A stretch of 64,000 bases of DNA from Sweltsa coloradensis (taxonomy: Eukaryota > Arthropoda > Insecta > Plecoptera > Chloroperlidae). A model generated the notes under the pieces. The model was not told the origin of the DNA. It did no database searches and was given only the letters and a program-made list of their open reading frames with translations. Location: positions 1 through 64,000 of the forward strand of contig JAMZAV010001708.1 of NCBI GenBank assembly GCA_024449915.1. The letters run 5' to 3'. This document shows, in pieces, positions 23,311 through 36,034 of this stretch. The translations under genes and the position numbers were made by a program. Each line of letters starts with the position of its first letter. Position 1 is the stretch's first letter.

Positions 23311-25014
23311 AGGATTTTTTATTTTTTATTAATTGAAATATTATCTATGTTAAAAGTCGTACTTTTACCAAAACTCCAAAACCAAAATCTACCAAAATCT
23401 AACCAACTGAAGTTTTTTCTCTTCTTTGTCATTGAACCCAACTTTCCCTGTAACGTCATTTTTTGCCGTTGGTTGTCATGCACTGTCGAGTAGAATAAAC
23501 AATTTTAATTAAACTATACAGATTTGACATTCAAACAAAGTTCTAGAGGCTCAACGTATCAAAGGGGGTGACCCCTTTGGACCCTCCTACCGTAACTATA
23601 GAGTTAAAAAACTGAAAAATGACGATTGAGGTCACTAAATTAATAATACATAAAACGCAATTCACATGCTCAATCAGTTAACATAACTGAAAATGTATTT
23701 GACACATTGTGTTTCAATGCCACCCACTATCCACCTACTAAAAAGAAATGGTCTAGCCTATACCGTCATGCGATCAGCGACCCCACTCGCGCACATATAA
23801 TTCTTCTATTCACCTCTCACAGTCTTGTCACAAGAGTAATATAGTTCCTAGCCCACTCGGGCTCACAAACAAGTGGGCTTAGCGTAATCCTAGATACATA
23901 ATATGAACTGAGGTCTCGGCCACACACGACCATGGGGGTGGCCAAGAATAAGACTATAAACACGCTGATTTTATGATCTAATCACAGTTTGCAAGCCAAA
24001 ACGGGACTCAGTTACTTTAAATTAATTTATAGTACCTATTTATTTAGTAAATATATATAATATAGTATTTGGATCCTCGTGGTCACCAATATTAATAGGT
24101 CAGCTGTCAAATAAAGATTGAATTTATTATTTTACCCAGTTGTTATTATAGAATAGTTATATTTTGTCGTTGTAAAAACATTAGTTAAAACTTTGATTAA
24201 TAACATTTCACTATTTTGTGTCTATTTTATGTACTTATATTTAGTTGTCCTACTTTGTAAATCAGTATTTGTAGCTGAAAAAAATAAATACATAATAGTT
24301 CAGTCCACGATTAGTGTTTGTTCACGAGAGAGCTACACGAACCTATAAAAGTTATGAAATGTATTTTCGTTTAATTACAAAAAGTGTGACAACTAAGTTA
24401 GATAAACTGAGTCTATTCCAGGATACTTCCTTATTTAAATAATTACAAAAAATCGTAAATGTGTTAAAGAATTGATAGATGTTACGTCAGTTTTTGCGTT
24501 GATACACATAATGCATAGAAATTCAGATGTTGGCCAGTTATAGGTGTGGCTGTCCAAATTTGGAATCACTAATATACATTTTCTGAACAATTCAATAAAA
24601 TTCGCATAAAACTTTTAACGCGTGCGTAAGGAATATGAATGTGAATGCGAATGTGAATGTGAATGTAATGAAACCGAACAGTAAAGTGTTCCAACAAATG
24701 AAACTTTATTCTGTCATTTGAAGAGGATTTAAAACAGTCAAGTAAATAACAACACGTGTCAATCACTACGGGGAGTAGGCTACTACACAAACACAAACTA
24801 CCCTCACCGGATGTAGAATAGAGAACACGGAAGTAGAGAGCTGCCCTTTACTTCCGGTAAGTAAAGGCGGCGATTTGGAAATCAAATGTGTTCTTTTTCA
24901 ATGGAAACTGTTGTGATTTCATTAAGATTGAAAGGTTTTGGGTGTGACATTGTAAGTTTCGTGTTGGCCATTATATTCTTCTAAGGGTGGAGTGGAAATA
25001 GAGGAAATACATTT
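23311..25014. other. Intergenic with LINE tail and short tandem repeat
   Basis: 24240-24300 resembles the family E LINE 3' end (TTAGTTGTCCTACTTTGTAAATCAG then AATAAATA), plus strand. A (GAATGT)n tract lies at 24628-24668. Nothing else is recognised. Confidence 0.45.
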
Positions 25015-25704
25015 TTAAGCGAGCGAAGCGAGCGTTTCCATTTGACTCTGCCGGAAAAAATAGTCACTGGTTTTGTTTTTTTTTTTTTTTTTTTTTGTAT
25101 GTCTCGCGATAACGTTCGAACGGAGGCTCGGATCGAGTTGAAATTTTCACCATCCGCAAGCTTTGTTCTCGATTGAATGCCATTAGTTTTGTGGCAAAAT
25201 CGTTCAAAAAGTTAAAAAGTTACATTAAAGTTAATCGAAAGTTTTTTTTTTAAACTAACCGGCGACAAAATCTGAGATAGCCAAATCATTTAGAATGTCC
25301 GTCCGGTCACGAATATGTTAATTTTAGTTTGATCCGATAAGTAGTGTAGATGGAAATTACATTATAACAAAAGTAACGTTGCCATGGCAACGAAAAGACG
25401 CGCGAAGTTTCTAATGCACTGCCACCTAGAAGTAATCAAAATACTTCGAGGAAGCAGTCTATTATTTGTCACCAAAGAGTTTAAATATTTTTCCCAATGA
25501 GTCAAGGTCCTCTAGATGGCGGTGGATTTTAAAGTAAAGATTTAAACACGGTTATTTCTCTATGGGTTTACCCAAATACCTTGGCAATAATAAATAATAC
25601 TGGAAACGCGAACGTCGTAAATTTTTAAATTTAAAAAATGTGCAATGTGGGTCTAGCTATAGCACGTGCTCGCTTATCAACGCGTCCAACTGAGCGTTTC
25701 CTAG
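25015..25704 (+). repeat. Dispersed repeat family B, copy 1, with CTCF-like and X-box-like motifs
   Basis: Starts TTAAGCGAGCGAAGCGAGCG and ends AACGCGTCCAACTGAGCG then TTTCCTAG. Copies lie at 26225-26927 (+) and 43984-44657 (minus), with strong similarity throughout. It carries GTTGCCATGGCAAC (X-box) at 25378-25391, a CTCF-like core on the minus strand at about 25419-25429 (CTAGGTGGCAG), and one on the plus strand at 25512-25522 (CTAGATGGCGG). Non-coding; the AACGC/GCGTT stem before CTAG is a weak Helitron-like hint. Confidence 0.8.
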
Positions 25705-25797
25705 TATAGTGAAAATACGTAAATGGTTTTTGGAGGATATGGATTTTAAAGACAATGTGATGAAAAGAATGACAATGATTAATTGTTAGTGACACCG

Positions 25798-26010
25798 ACA
25801 GTGCTGGCTCAACTCTGATTCGGGAGGTCCCGGGTTCAAATCCCGTCGAGACCGGAAATCCTGGCTGAAGGTTTATTCCGACGTTTTCCTCAGTCGTTAA
25901 TGCCTCCGACATCCCTTCACAATTGTCCTATCCCGAACACCTAGTTAGACACCTCAAGAGGGGCATGAATTGCGCCCTATGGGCAGGCTTCCCACAAAAA
26001 ATACTATTTT
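25798..26010 (+). repeat. tRNA-derived SINE family D, copy 2
   Basis: GGTCCCGGGTTCAAATCCCG, TTTTCCTCAGTCGTTAATGC, GACATCCCTTCACAATTGTC and GGGCAGGCTTCCCAC appear in order. It is the cleanest copy of the family here. Confidence 0.75.
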
Positions 26011-26224
26011 ATTTATTTAATTCTTAGAGGCACTTTATTTAATATTGATTAGGTTAATTAAGTAGGATCATTTAATATGTATTTATATTGTTATTATTAT
26101 TAAATCAAAGCTGTATGAGTTTCGGGTTATTTCGCCACGTTGCAAGTAAACATAATAACTTATTGTACGTACCTCGACGTTTCGTTACCTCTGTGGGTAA
26201 CATACTCAAGAGAACTGAGGCTGA

Positions 26225-26927
26225 TTAAGCGAGCGAAGCGAGCGTTTCCATTTGACTCTGCCGGAAAAATTAGTCACTGGTTTTTTTTTTTTGTTTTTTT
26301 TTTTTTGTTTGTTTGTATGTCTCGCCATAACGTTCGAACGGAGGCTCGGATCGAGTTGAAATTTTGACCATCCGCAAGCTTCGTTCTCGATTGAATGCCA
26401 TTAGTTTTGTGGCAAAATCGTTCAAAAAGTTAAAAAGTTACATTAAAGTTTAAACGAAAGTTTTTTTTTTTCAAACTAACCGGCGACAAATCTGAGATAA
26501 CCAAATCATTTAGAATGTCCATCCGGTCACGAATATGTTAATTTATTTTGATCCGATAAGTAGTGTAGATGGAAATTACATAACAAAGTACTGTTACCAT
26601 GGCAACGGAAAGACGTGAGAAGTTTCTAATGCACTGCCACCTAGAAGTAATCAAAATACTTTCGAGGAAGCAGTCTATTATTTGTCAACAAAGAGTTTAA
26701 ATAGTTTTCCCAAGGAGTCAAGGTCCTCTAGATGGCGGTGGATTTTATCCACAAAGTAAAGGTTTACACACGGGTTTACCCAAATACCTTGGCAATAATA
26801 AATAATATTGGAAACATGGCCATGTGCACAGCGAACGTCGCAAATTTTAAAATTAAAAAAATGTGCAATTTGGGTCTAGCTATAGCACGTGCTCGCTTAT
26901 CAACGCGTCCAACTGAGCGTTTCCTAG
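26225..26927 (+). repeat. Dispersed repeat family B, copy 2
   Basis: Near full-length match to copy 1, about 1.2 kb upstream in the same orientation. It retains GTTACCATGGCAAC at 26593-26606, CTGCCACCTAG at 26634-26644 and CTAGATGGCGG at 26728-26738. The short ORFs within it are not conserved between copies. Confidence 0.85.
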
Positions 26928-27879
26928 TTTAGTTTGTTTCAACCTTATTTTAATGTCCCAGCATTTTAAGTAGGAAGGTTGGCACAAAAGCGCAGAAAGC
27001 CCCAAACACAAAGTGTGTGCCAGCCCCTACACAATACATTTTGAGGATAAACCAACTCGAATATATAAAAATAATAATAAATTAAAGAAACTTGTCTTTG
27101 CAAAATTCCGAATTTTGAATTCAGTTCACTTTTTTTATTTTGATATACATTTGTGACAATGTTACAAATGATATACCCTTCGGGTTTACAACAAAATGGT
27201 CAAGTTTAGGATTTTCTTGTGAACATTATAAAGTGATACAAAATAAGAACGCGACAAAAAAATTGTCGCTTTTTGAGAGGAGCTACAACATACTCCTCCC
27301 CTCCAATGCTCAGTGCTGTACTGTCCATGTGGGGTCACTACGTCTTGATGTGAGGCCGCCATCTTTAATCCTCCCTCCCCTAGGCTTGGTCATGCACACA
27401 GGGTCGCCGCCCTTGAGTGTTATTACACTTGTGTAAATACAACGCCCTTTTTATCCAAAACGCGCATCATATTTTACTAGTTGTTAGAAATATTTTTGCT
27501 TTGGCCATACATACATACGAGGAATAGTCGCGGAAATACCGATTTCCATTATCTTTTAAACTTACTATCTTAGCGTAAATTTTGTAAATAAATCATTATC
27601 GATACATTATTTTAGCGTGAGTTTTGCTATGTTTAAGTATCATCAATTTGTCATTTCATAAATCATTATGTATACTATACTCGTAAATGCCTTTGTTATG
27701 TGTATGTTTAGCAGAATTTGTAATTTTGTTGTTGTATGTATTGTATTATTACATGATTGTTTTATAATTTGTATCGCGCTTTATGTACAAAGGCAGCAAT
27801 GCTTTATTCAGGTATTAATTCCTCAATTTCATTGATCGGGAAACATACCCGTATGTGTAATTTCGGCAAGTCGAAGAGT
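26928..27879. other. Intergenic, no gene seen
   Basis: AT-rich. 27750-27810 contains GGCAGCAATGCT and resembles the LINE 3' end at 10015-10110. No domain-bearing ORF. Confidence 0.45.
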
Positions 27880-28010
27880 TATTATTTTTATAATATAAAT
27901 CTAGGAATTAATGTTAACTGTCTAGGTAGCTTAGGGGTTTAAGCGACTTGGGTGCGATACCCGGTTGAGATGATTTTTTAAAATTTACTGATTGATTTTC
28001 AAGTTTCAGT
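27880..28010 (+). repeat. Degenerate tRNA-derived SINE
   Basis: TAGGTAGCTTAGGGGTTTAAGC and GGTGCGATACCCGGTTGAGA correspond to degraded A and B boxes, followed by the ATTTTTTAAAATTTACTGATTG body shared with the other GTCTCGG-type SINEs. Confidence 0.5.
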
Positions 28011-28336
28011 TTAGTTATAAATAAACAAGTAAACTTCGGTTTTACACGCATTTACACAGTACACAAATGTTTTAAACAAAACGACGAACGTACATAATAT
28101 CAAATTAAATCGTTATATTATATCAATGTTGACGTTGTGTCTTGTATAGACAGAACCACATGTGGGAGAGAATGATTCTATACATTACATTAGCATATTG
28201 CTTTCTTGTTTTATTCATACCCTACGTTAAAATAGTCAAATAAGTTAGTTTTAAGTACGTGTTAATTGTCAAAGTTGGCATCCCTTTCCGTTTCCGTTGG
28301 CGAGTACAGTGTTAAAACTGCACCATCTCACTCTCT

Positions 28337-28665
28337 CGAGCTCTTGGCACAGGTTATTTAGATTTACTCAGTTCACATAACAATTATTAAAAATATGTTA
28401 ATGTTGCAACATAGTTCAATCCACGTTGAAGGTGTTTGCAATTTTCAACGGTCCAACATGGAAAAAACATCTTTCGGAACCTCAAAAATGAATTTTCCGT
28501 GTTTTTCTGTTCCGGAAAATGTTTTTTGTTTTCATTTAAATCTTAGACCTTTGAAAATTATCAACAACCTTCAACGTGGATTGAACCATGTTACAACATT
28601 AACATATTTTTAATAATTGTTATGTGAACTGAGGATATCTAAATTACCAATGCCAAGCGATCGAG
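28337..28665. repeat. Foldback element with ~110-bp inverted arms
   Basis: Left arm 28337-28462 and right arm 28548-28665 are complementary: CTCAGTTCACATAACAATTA on the left is mirrored by TAATTGTTATGTGAACTGAG on the right, and AATCCACGTTGAAGG by CCTTCAACGTGGATT. The loop is about 85 bp. The short ORF inside is not a gene. Confidence 0.85.
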
Positions 28666-29738
28666 TTCCATTGAATGTCTCGTGAGTTTAAAAAAAAATG
28701 TTTTTTTTTAAAATTCATTTATGTGTTGATCTATATTATTTAGAATAAAATGAAGAAACAAAAATTATTTTTTTATTTTTTATTTTGTAAGTAAGACTAT
28801 GTTCAGACTATGGGGCAGGAATGCACTAACTGCAAGTTGCGAAACTTTGACGCTGATTTTCTCAGAATGTTATTTTTTAATAAAAGGTACATTTTTCTCA
28901 GGAACTATACATGCAAAATTCTTGAAAATTTCAGAGTATGTAGATATATTGAGTCTTAAACCTTTGCCCCTTTCAATAATACAGTTGTGGTATTACTTTG
29001 AATAATAATTCAAACATGTGTTAAAATATTCAAAAAATGTTCACTAACTACACAGATTAATTAAACACAATTAAATTTAGTTTCCAACTACACACTCTGT
29101 GTAATGAAAGGGGGAAAGTGTAAACAACGGAATTCTGAAAATAGGAAAAAAATAGAGCTCTTGCTTGTATGGTTATTTTTTTTAATGTACCTTAGTAATG
29201 GCTGATTTAACATACGTAAGATACAAACTGCCGGCCCCCCTTAAGCGTGGTTTCTTGACGCCGTCTCCAGCGTAAAAAGAGCAATAAGAAACGCTTTGTT
29301 GTAAAATGTCACTCGTAATAAAACTCCGAAGTGTCCCCCAGCGGATTGTATTTGTATCACCACCACCACCAGGAATCAAGATGGCGGCTGTACGGGGAAC
29401 AAGCGGCGGTAACGACGCAGAGCGTAACGAACTCTTTTGTCTACTACAAACAAGCTCATTATCGCTCTCGGCGTCGGCGTCGGCGTCGGCGTCAAATTAG
29501 TCTCCAAAGCCACTCTTCACGGTGGATTATCACTGTTTTGTTTCGTGATTATTTTTATTTAGGGTTCGTAAAATAGAATTTCGATGTTTAGTATTTTGTA
29601 TTCTTATTTTTAATTCTGTGCAAATCTGGCATTTTGGGGCATCTTTTTTCCTCCAATCAAAACTTCTAAAGTGAGGATTTTTTTATTCATTTCAAATCAT
29701 CATCATCCACTCATCGTTTCAATTAGCAATTTTTGATC
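28666..29738. other. Intergenic, no gene seen
   Basis: Includes a short (GGCGTC)n run near 29470-29492 in a GC-rich patch at 29330-29500. Overlapping ORFs in that patch are not supported by any motif. Confidence 0.4.
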
Positions 29739-30326
29739 GGCTATTCCAGAGCACTCTTACCGATATTTTGAAAGTCAAAGGAAAATGGCTGAAACTTGGT
29801 TAAATGAAAGAGGAACTCTAATAAAAAAGAAATTTTATAAAATGGTTGGAACTTTTGCACATAATATGCACATTTTGGGTCAATACGAAAAGAAAAGTTC
29901 TGGGTGCAATACTTAATTTTGAGCTATGATTTTTTGTTTGTTTAAACACACATTTATCTCTGCTATGAGTAAAAGGGCAAATCATTTTCTGAAATAATGT
30001 CCGATGTGCGACTTTTTTGTCACATGGAACAAAATATAAGAGTTTTGAAGCGGTGGACGAAAGAAATCGTACATCAGAAAATTATTTTCCTTATACTCGT
30101 AGCGGAGACAAAGGAGTGTTAAAACAATAAAAAATCATACCTCAAAATTAAGTATATTGCACCTTGAATTTTTCTTTTCTAATAGACTCAAAAATTGCAT
30201 ATAATGGCCAAAAGTCCCGTCAAAATTTAACTTTTTTTTCTCTTTCTTTCAAGATCCTCTTTGAGTCAACTTTCAGCCATTTTCCTTACACTTTCAAAAT
30301 ATCTGTAAGAGTGCTAAGGAATAGCC
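29739..30326. mobile_element. Long inverted-repeat element (~590 bp)
   Basis: The left end GGCTATTCCAGAGCACTCTTAC pairs with the right end, GTAAGAGTGCTAAGGAATAGCC. Similarity continues inward (GATATTTTGAAAGT; AAAATGGCTGAA), and weaker complementarity spans most of the element. No transposase ORF is present. Target duplication was not resolved. Confidence 0.75.
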
Positions 30327-30921
30327 TTAAAAATAAAAATATATAATTCTCATGTGTTGCTGTCTATTTTTTAAATTTATTGGTCTGTGTACTCAATTCT
30401 AAACAGGGCCGCCAAAGCATTTAGACAATAACCAGGAGTGACCATTTGTTACAGATCCAATATTTAGAACTGATTGTAGTAGAACATTGATTGCCTTTTA
30501 AGCAGATCACTCACAACATTATGCGGTCAACTACATCTCTGCTGTGCAGTACCTCACTCTTCATATTCTCCATCAGTTTAAACTATTCATAGTCTGGTAA
30601 TAACGACGTGTCCGCTACCGAGCTACCAGCCTCGTCGAGCCAGCGAGGCGTGCAACTAATGTTTCCGCTTCCCACCGCCAGGGGCGTTGCTGTTCCACGC
30701 CTAGATGCTAGCGACACCTGGTAGCGAAGGCGCGACTCTTCTGTGTGGGTAAACACTGAACACATACATCTCGTTGCAATAAAGATCCCATCAGTATCCA
30801 GTATATAATTATAAGATTGCATTATTGAGACTTAGAGGCATTAATGTGGGATGCAAAGGTTAAGTCTAGAACACTTTATGACCGCTAATGTTCAACCCAA
30901 AAGTAAGAACTTTAGAAAGGT
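30327..30921. other. Intergenic, no gene seen
   Basis: A GC-richer patch at 30600-30740 contains CCCACCGCCAGGGGCG; related CCCACCGCATGGGGCGTG occurs near 33027. No coding signal is supported. Confidence 0.4.
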
Positions 30922-31215
30922 TCAATTCAATTCAATTCGAAATGAGTTTTATTTCTTTAGCAAAAATAATACAAGATTCTATGCTCACTAATATACTTGG
31001 CATAATTGCCATACAAGTCTTGAAATACGCTTGGAAGTAAAGTTCACTAACAATCTTAATTAATAGTAATACAAATTATTTAGTAAATAGTACGAACAAT
31101 ATCACGCTTAATTAAGTAGGTATAAAGTATGTTGGCCAAATGTAACGTTAGCGTAGGTGGTGGTTATAATAACCATAATTGCAGTGCTTGCCTTAGTGAA
31201 ATTCTGTGTGTACCC
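30922..31215 (-). repeat. LINE-like 3' end relic, family K, copy 2
   Basis: Starts (TTCAA)n, then TTTTATTTCTTTAGC, and continues to AATTGCAGTGCTTGCCTT and GTGTACC. It matches 22248-22410 over its length. It appears to be interrupted or ended by the inverted-repeat element at 31231. Confidence 0.6.
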
Positions 31216-31437
31216 CAAAATGGTGTCCGCTTCTAAGCCCCTGTCTCCTAAGCCCCGGACCTTTTTTTGGCTTCTAAGCCCCTGTGACCGACGGTTGTGC
31301 TACACGTTGCGAAGCGGGCTAAGAAGACTAAAAGTCTTCTTAGGCCCTGTCTCCTAACGCCCGCACGAAAACCTTGTTCGTTCCCATGAGCCATAAGAAA
31401 TGATAACGAATTTGAAGTGTTTATTATTATCGATTTT

Positions 31438-31611
31438 TGGATGAGCGAAGCGAAGACTTCAATTTCACCGACCCCCCAAAAAATTTAGCTCGTGTGTTTT
31501 TTTTTGTTTTTTTCTGTCTGTTTGTTCGCTCTCTACCCGAATACGGCATCGGAATCGGATACGGATACGGATACGGAATCGAAGAAATATTTCTCATGAC
31601 TTTCGTTTAAA
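31438..31611 (+). repeat. Family A fragment inside the 31231 element
   Basis: GGATGAGCGAAGCGAAGACTTC and the CCCCCCAAAAAATTTAGCTC block match family A. It carries a private (GGATAC)n expansion near 31557-31578 and is interrupted at 31612. Confidence 0.7.
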
Positions 31612-31792
31612 GGAACTCTTTCGGTTGGTAGGGCCTATGGACAGTTTTTGATCAGTAGGTCGGCCTACTTTAGATTTAAAATAGCGACGTTAAAGGTTTT
31701 GTAGGTACTTTAGATTTAAAATAGCGACGTTAAAGGTTTTGTAGGCCTAGGTGCACATAAAAAAAACTGTCCATACCAACCGAAAGAGTACC
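31612..31792. mobile_element. Small hAT-like MITE with 8-bp target duplication and flank-like passenger
   Basis: Terminal inverted repeats are GGAACTCTTTCGGTTGG (left) and GGTACTCTTTCGGTTGG (right, complement). CGTTTAAA is duplicated exactly at 31604-31611 and 31793-31800. Inside are two tandem 39-40-bp units (31667-31745) containing TTTAAAATAGCGACGTTAAA. The same sequence occurs once more outside the element at 31796-31815. Confidence 0.8.
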
Positions 31793-32250
31793 CGTTTAAA
31801 ATAGCGACGTTAAAGGTTTTGAAGTTTTTTTGTTAATTTAACAGCAAACAAACGGAGTTGAAAAGTTGGATCATTGCATATTAAAACAGTGCTTTTGCAA
31901 TGCCTACATGATTTAATTGCAACATTTTCGAGTCAAATGAGACGTTAAGCAATATCTAATTAATCGAATATTGCTAATGATTTATTTTTATCCCCCCCCA
32001 CCCACCACCAACATTTGGGAATTTATGGTTTCACCTCGAGCAAAGTACAGCCCGCCTTGCAACGTGTGCGACCGAACAAAAACATCGTGCGGGCGTTAGG
32101 AGACAGGGCCTAAGAAGACTTTTAGTCTTCTAAAGCCCGGACCGGTTTGTCTTCTTAGCCCCGCTTCGCAACGTGTAGCACAACCTTCGGTCACAGGGGC
32201 TTAGAAGCCAAAAAAGGGTCCAGGGGCTTAGGAGACAGGGGCTTAGAATA

Positions 32251-32714
32251 CCGCCCCCTTTAAAATGCATGAGAAATTAAATACTTTGTTATGTTTAATT
32301 TGAATTTATTATAGTGCTATACCTAGAACTAGATTCACATGAAATGTTTTAGCCTTAGGAACTATTCACTCCCTCTTCACGAAGAGGTGTAAACTTGTAC
32401 CTTGTATTAGTCTAAGTGAATAAAGAAGATACTCTACTCTATTGTTGTATTGTTTTTCAGCAACTGACCGTAAATATGCCTTGCAACAGACAGTACCTAT
32501 TTCTCAAGCTTATGTAGGAGCAATGTTGTCTAGCAAGAGACATGCGAAATATATGTACATTTAAGAGGTCAAAATATGCTACAGAATGTTACTGAAATTA
32601 GTTGGATTTAGCGATCAAACGATATTTAAATAAACATTGAGGTTGTAAAAATATTTGGCCGGTGCTCAACCAATAGTCTTCATGTGTGTAAAGACGTATT
32701 GTTAAAAGAGGTAT
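32251..32714. other. Intergenic, possible LINE tail
   Basis: 32380-32440 (AGAGGTGTAAACTTGTACC then GTGAATAAAGAAGA) looks like a non-LTR 3' end, plus strand. No gene. Confidence 0.35.
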
Positions 32715-32858
32715 AGTTGTTCCGAAGCAAGTAAGCAGATGCTGACGTCACCGGTGGGTGGATTGCAGCCAATCAGCGGTCCCCGATTTAAAATACAAAT
32801 CTCTCATTGGCCCGCCGAAACCGCGCGCATCTGCATACTTGCTTTGGAGCTACTATAT
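32715..32858. repeat. Short MITE (~145 bp) with CCAAT-like boxes
   Basis: The left end TAGTTGTTCCGAAGCAAGTA is mirrored by TACTTGCTTTGGAGCTACTA on the right. GCAGATGC and GCATCTGC continue the arms. The core holds GCCAATCAGCGG and, inverted, CTCATTGGCCCGCC, giving two opposed CCAAT boxes beside GC-rich sequence. Confidence 0.65.
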
Positions 32859-35800
32859 TAATCAAGTCCAAGCCAAAAATTGGTTAAGCTTAAAATAATT
32901 CCTGGGTCACTTTAATATCAATTCAATGCAGATTTCAGTTTAGAGACGCTCAAATTAATTATGTAGGCTACAAAAAACCGAACTACTACCTACGAACAAA
33001 TTGTACAGAGCGTTGTTACTTCGCTACCCACCGCATGGGGCGTGCCTCTCTCCAGCTGGTGTGCCTACTTGCTTCAACTGAATATAAATCATCAATTATA
33101 CACTCGTACAAGCATTGATTGCAACTGCATTACTTTCACGCGACATGAGTAGGAAATTAACTGGATAGAAATTCAATTAAGGCTGAACGACCTTTACCCC
33201 ACCCTATGAAGCTATACAGTGAAGCGCCTGCAAAGCTTTCTCCGTAGAATATTATTATTAATAAGGAAGCTAATCACTTTTCTGTCCGTCCATCCGTCTG
33301 GGCGTGTGTCACGTCTCACGATAAAAAAATCGATCAACAATCCTACTTTTATTTTGGAATTTCCCTTCAAACACAATAATTCAAATTATTTTTTGAACGT
33401 TATGGTAAAGGGAACGGGACCATATTCCCCAGAAAGTTAAATTATTATTATTGTTTAATCTTTATTGTCAACAGGACCTTGGTCCTATAAGGGCAATATA
33501 AAAATGATAAATATAATAACACGTAACATAATTATATTTAGTTGACAAAGGTTGGAAACACATGAGTGAATATAACTGAATATACACAAATGTTACATGA
33601 AAATGAACATCAGAAGTGGGTAGACTTCCGAGTTTCTCTCGAAGGCACACATATTTATGTGCCCGGCACCTCCACCAACAGAGAAGTCTTTAAAAAGCGT
33701 GGAACGGTCAGCTTCGCTCCCTATTTTGAATATTCCCGGCACCGTGCTTCTAAGGTTTCAAACATCGGTTCTTGAATGTCTAGTAACATCTGCATAAGCG
33801 GGAAATAACCGTAATGCAGTGGGTAGATTGCTGTCTAGCTGCTTTGAATAAACAATGAATAATAATTACAATAACTCATTTCAAAAGGTGTTTAATTACA
33901 AATAGGCGATACCTTGATGGTTTAACTTCCCACACGATATGCGAGAAATTATGTGGTGTGATGGATGCAATAATTATAGTCGATTAGTTACAAGTTTGTA
34001 CAACATCTAGCCGAGGGATCGCAGTACTGTCGCCCTCACACTTAAGCCAACGAATTAGGCAAAAATAATAAACTAGCGATCTCTTCATCTGTTCCCAGAG
34101 AACACTACAAGATAAAATAAAGATTTGCGTAAGAATAGAATATTGAAGAAGTATGCGAAAAAATCAATGCCATTTGAGGAATTGTGCCAGTAAATTAATA
34201 CCAATAGTAATTTTTTTTATTTTTGTCAATTTAGTAATTTTGTAATTTTGGCTAATATAATTTAATTTAATATAGTAATTTTGAAAATTTGTGAATTTAC
34301 AAAATTCTTAATGTGGCCATTTTCTTAATTTGTAAATTTATATTTTTGTATTTTATAGTTTGTTGAACTTGTATTTAAGTAGCTATTTGCTAAACAAAAT
34401 AATTATAATTGATATTGGCTTAACATTTGGAGAGGTTGGCCAAGAAATGAGAAAATTTTTACAATATAATTTTACAATCAAGACAAAATTATTATAACTT
34501 TCGTAATCGCATTTTCTAAAATAGTTGATAAGTTAACACTTTTATAACTTTGTAGCATCAATTATTACATATTATATTTCTTAAACTGTTTATAAATGAA
34601 AACATGACCAAAAACGTTATTAACGTTGTGTGTACATTTTTAGCGTTGGCGTATACATACGTGCTCGTCTGTGCCTACATAATTGTCTCGGTCCATTTTG
34701 AATTAAAATCCCCGACTAGAGATGGCAACGTCTAAATAAGAATTTATTTAATTTATTTAATAATATAGTGAGCAATTTAATTCGAAAACCGAGATTGAAC
34801 GTGCAACAGTCCGAGAGGCCAGTTGAAAAAAGATCCGTCAAGACTTGTTTTTTATGCCCCAATGTTCGCTTTTTTTGTTTGGTTCTCTCTGGATAATACT
34901 AGTCCCATTTATTATCCCTTTTATAGCCAAACAATTTGTCTAGGCACTTAATTCCACACATAAGAGTCCAGCCGGGCCGTATTTCTCTCTCGTATCGTAT
35001 ATACTGTTATTAAAGTCATTTGTTTTCTCAACTGCACATTGAGAAGGGGGTAATCACACTTTACTAGCTCAACAGTTAAAGGAAGTAATATTTAATGTGA
35101 TGTTTGGAGAGGAAAAGTAAAAAAGGGGCCAATTAATTCTCGGCTATACGTGAACGATCACATAATTTCGTTGCTGTGCAGTACTTCATAGCCCACAATT
35201 TATTACTTTTTTGTATTTTTTAAAAATTATTTTTGTTTTTATTTTTATTTTTATTTTTATTTTTATTTTTATATTTTAAATTTTTATTTAACTTCTACCC
35301 TATTCGGTAATAACTACAAAAGAGGCCAATTATTATTGTATGTAATTTTTGAGTTTATAGAATAAATAAGCGTGTTTCGCTTTTTTGTTCCTAGTTTTTA
35401 TATACAAAATCTAGACTTTTAAATGATTAAAAAAATTGTTTATTTGATAACAATTTAATGTGTCTTTTTAAACAAAACAAAATAATAAGTACCAACTCGT
35501 AATTTAGAAATCTAACAGATCAAAAATGTGATACTTTTCCCTAAATGAGTGTTAGATTTGCATGTCCGTATGTTATTTCATGCGATTACACTGTAAAACA
35601 TAAAACACATAATTCTATATCATTGAAGACTTCCAGTGCTGTAGGTTTTAAGACGCAGTGTAGCAAGTAGCGACAAACGCCGGACTACGAAGCTCTTATC
35701 CGTGGTTGGCTTGAAGAAGAACACTTTGAGCGATGTAGCGAGAGTCAAAAGCTTACGGAACTTTTCAGGTAGCCGTCAATCGAGGAAAGCGAAGGGTAAA

Positions 35801-35993
35801 GATAAAAAGCTCTTTCTCGAAGCCGAAGCCTAGAAGGGAAGTTGGAAAGTAAAGAGTATGAATTGCAGTTGACTAAGGTGAGATTGATTTGAGCAAGGCT
35901 AGTATTTTTTCTTTATAAAACATTATAAAGAAAATCCATTTATATTTACGCTTAGAAGCTATGTGTGGGGGGGGGAGAGAGAGGGACAGGAGT

Positions 35994-36034
<41 letters not shown>

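Larger units (their letters stand above)
31231..32250. mobile_element. ~1-kb element with ~150-bp terminal inverted repeats, nested insertions
   Basis: The left arm begins TTCTAAGCCCCTGTCTCC. It includes TACACGTTGCGAAGCGGGCTAA, GTCTTCTTAGGCCCTGTCTC and CTAACGCCCGCACGA. The right arm (about 32083-32250) has the same blocks inverted and in mirrored order. Both sides are flanked by AAAATG (31217-31222 and about 32262-32267), a possible target duplication. There is no transposase. It contains a family A fragment and, within that, a small MITE. Confidence 0.8.
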
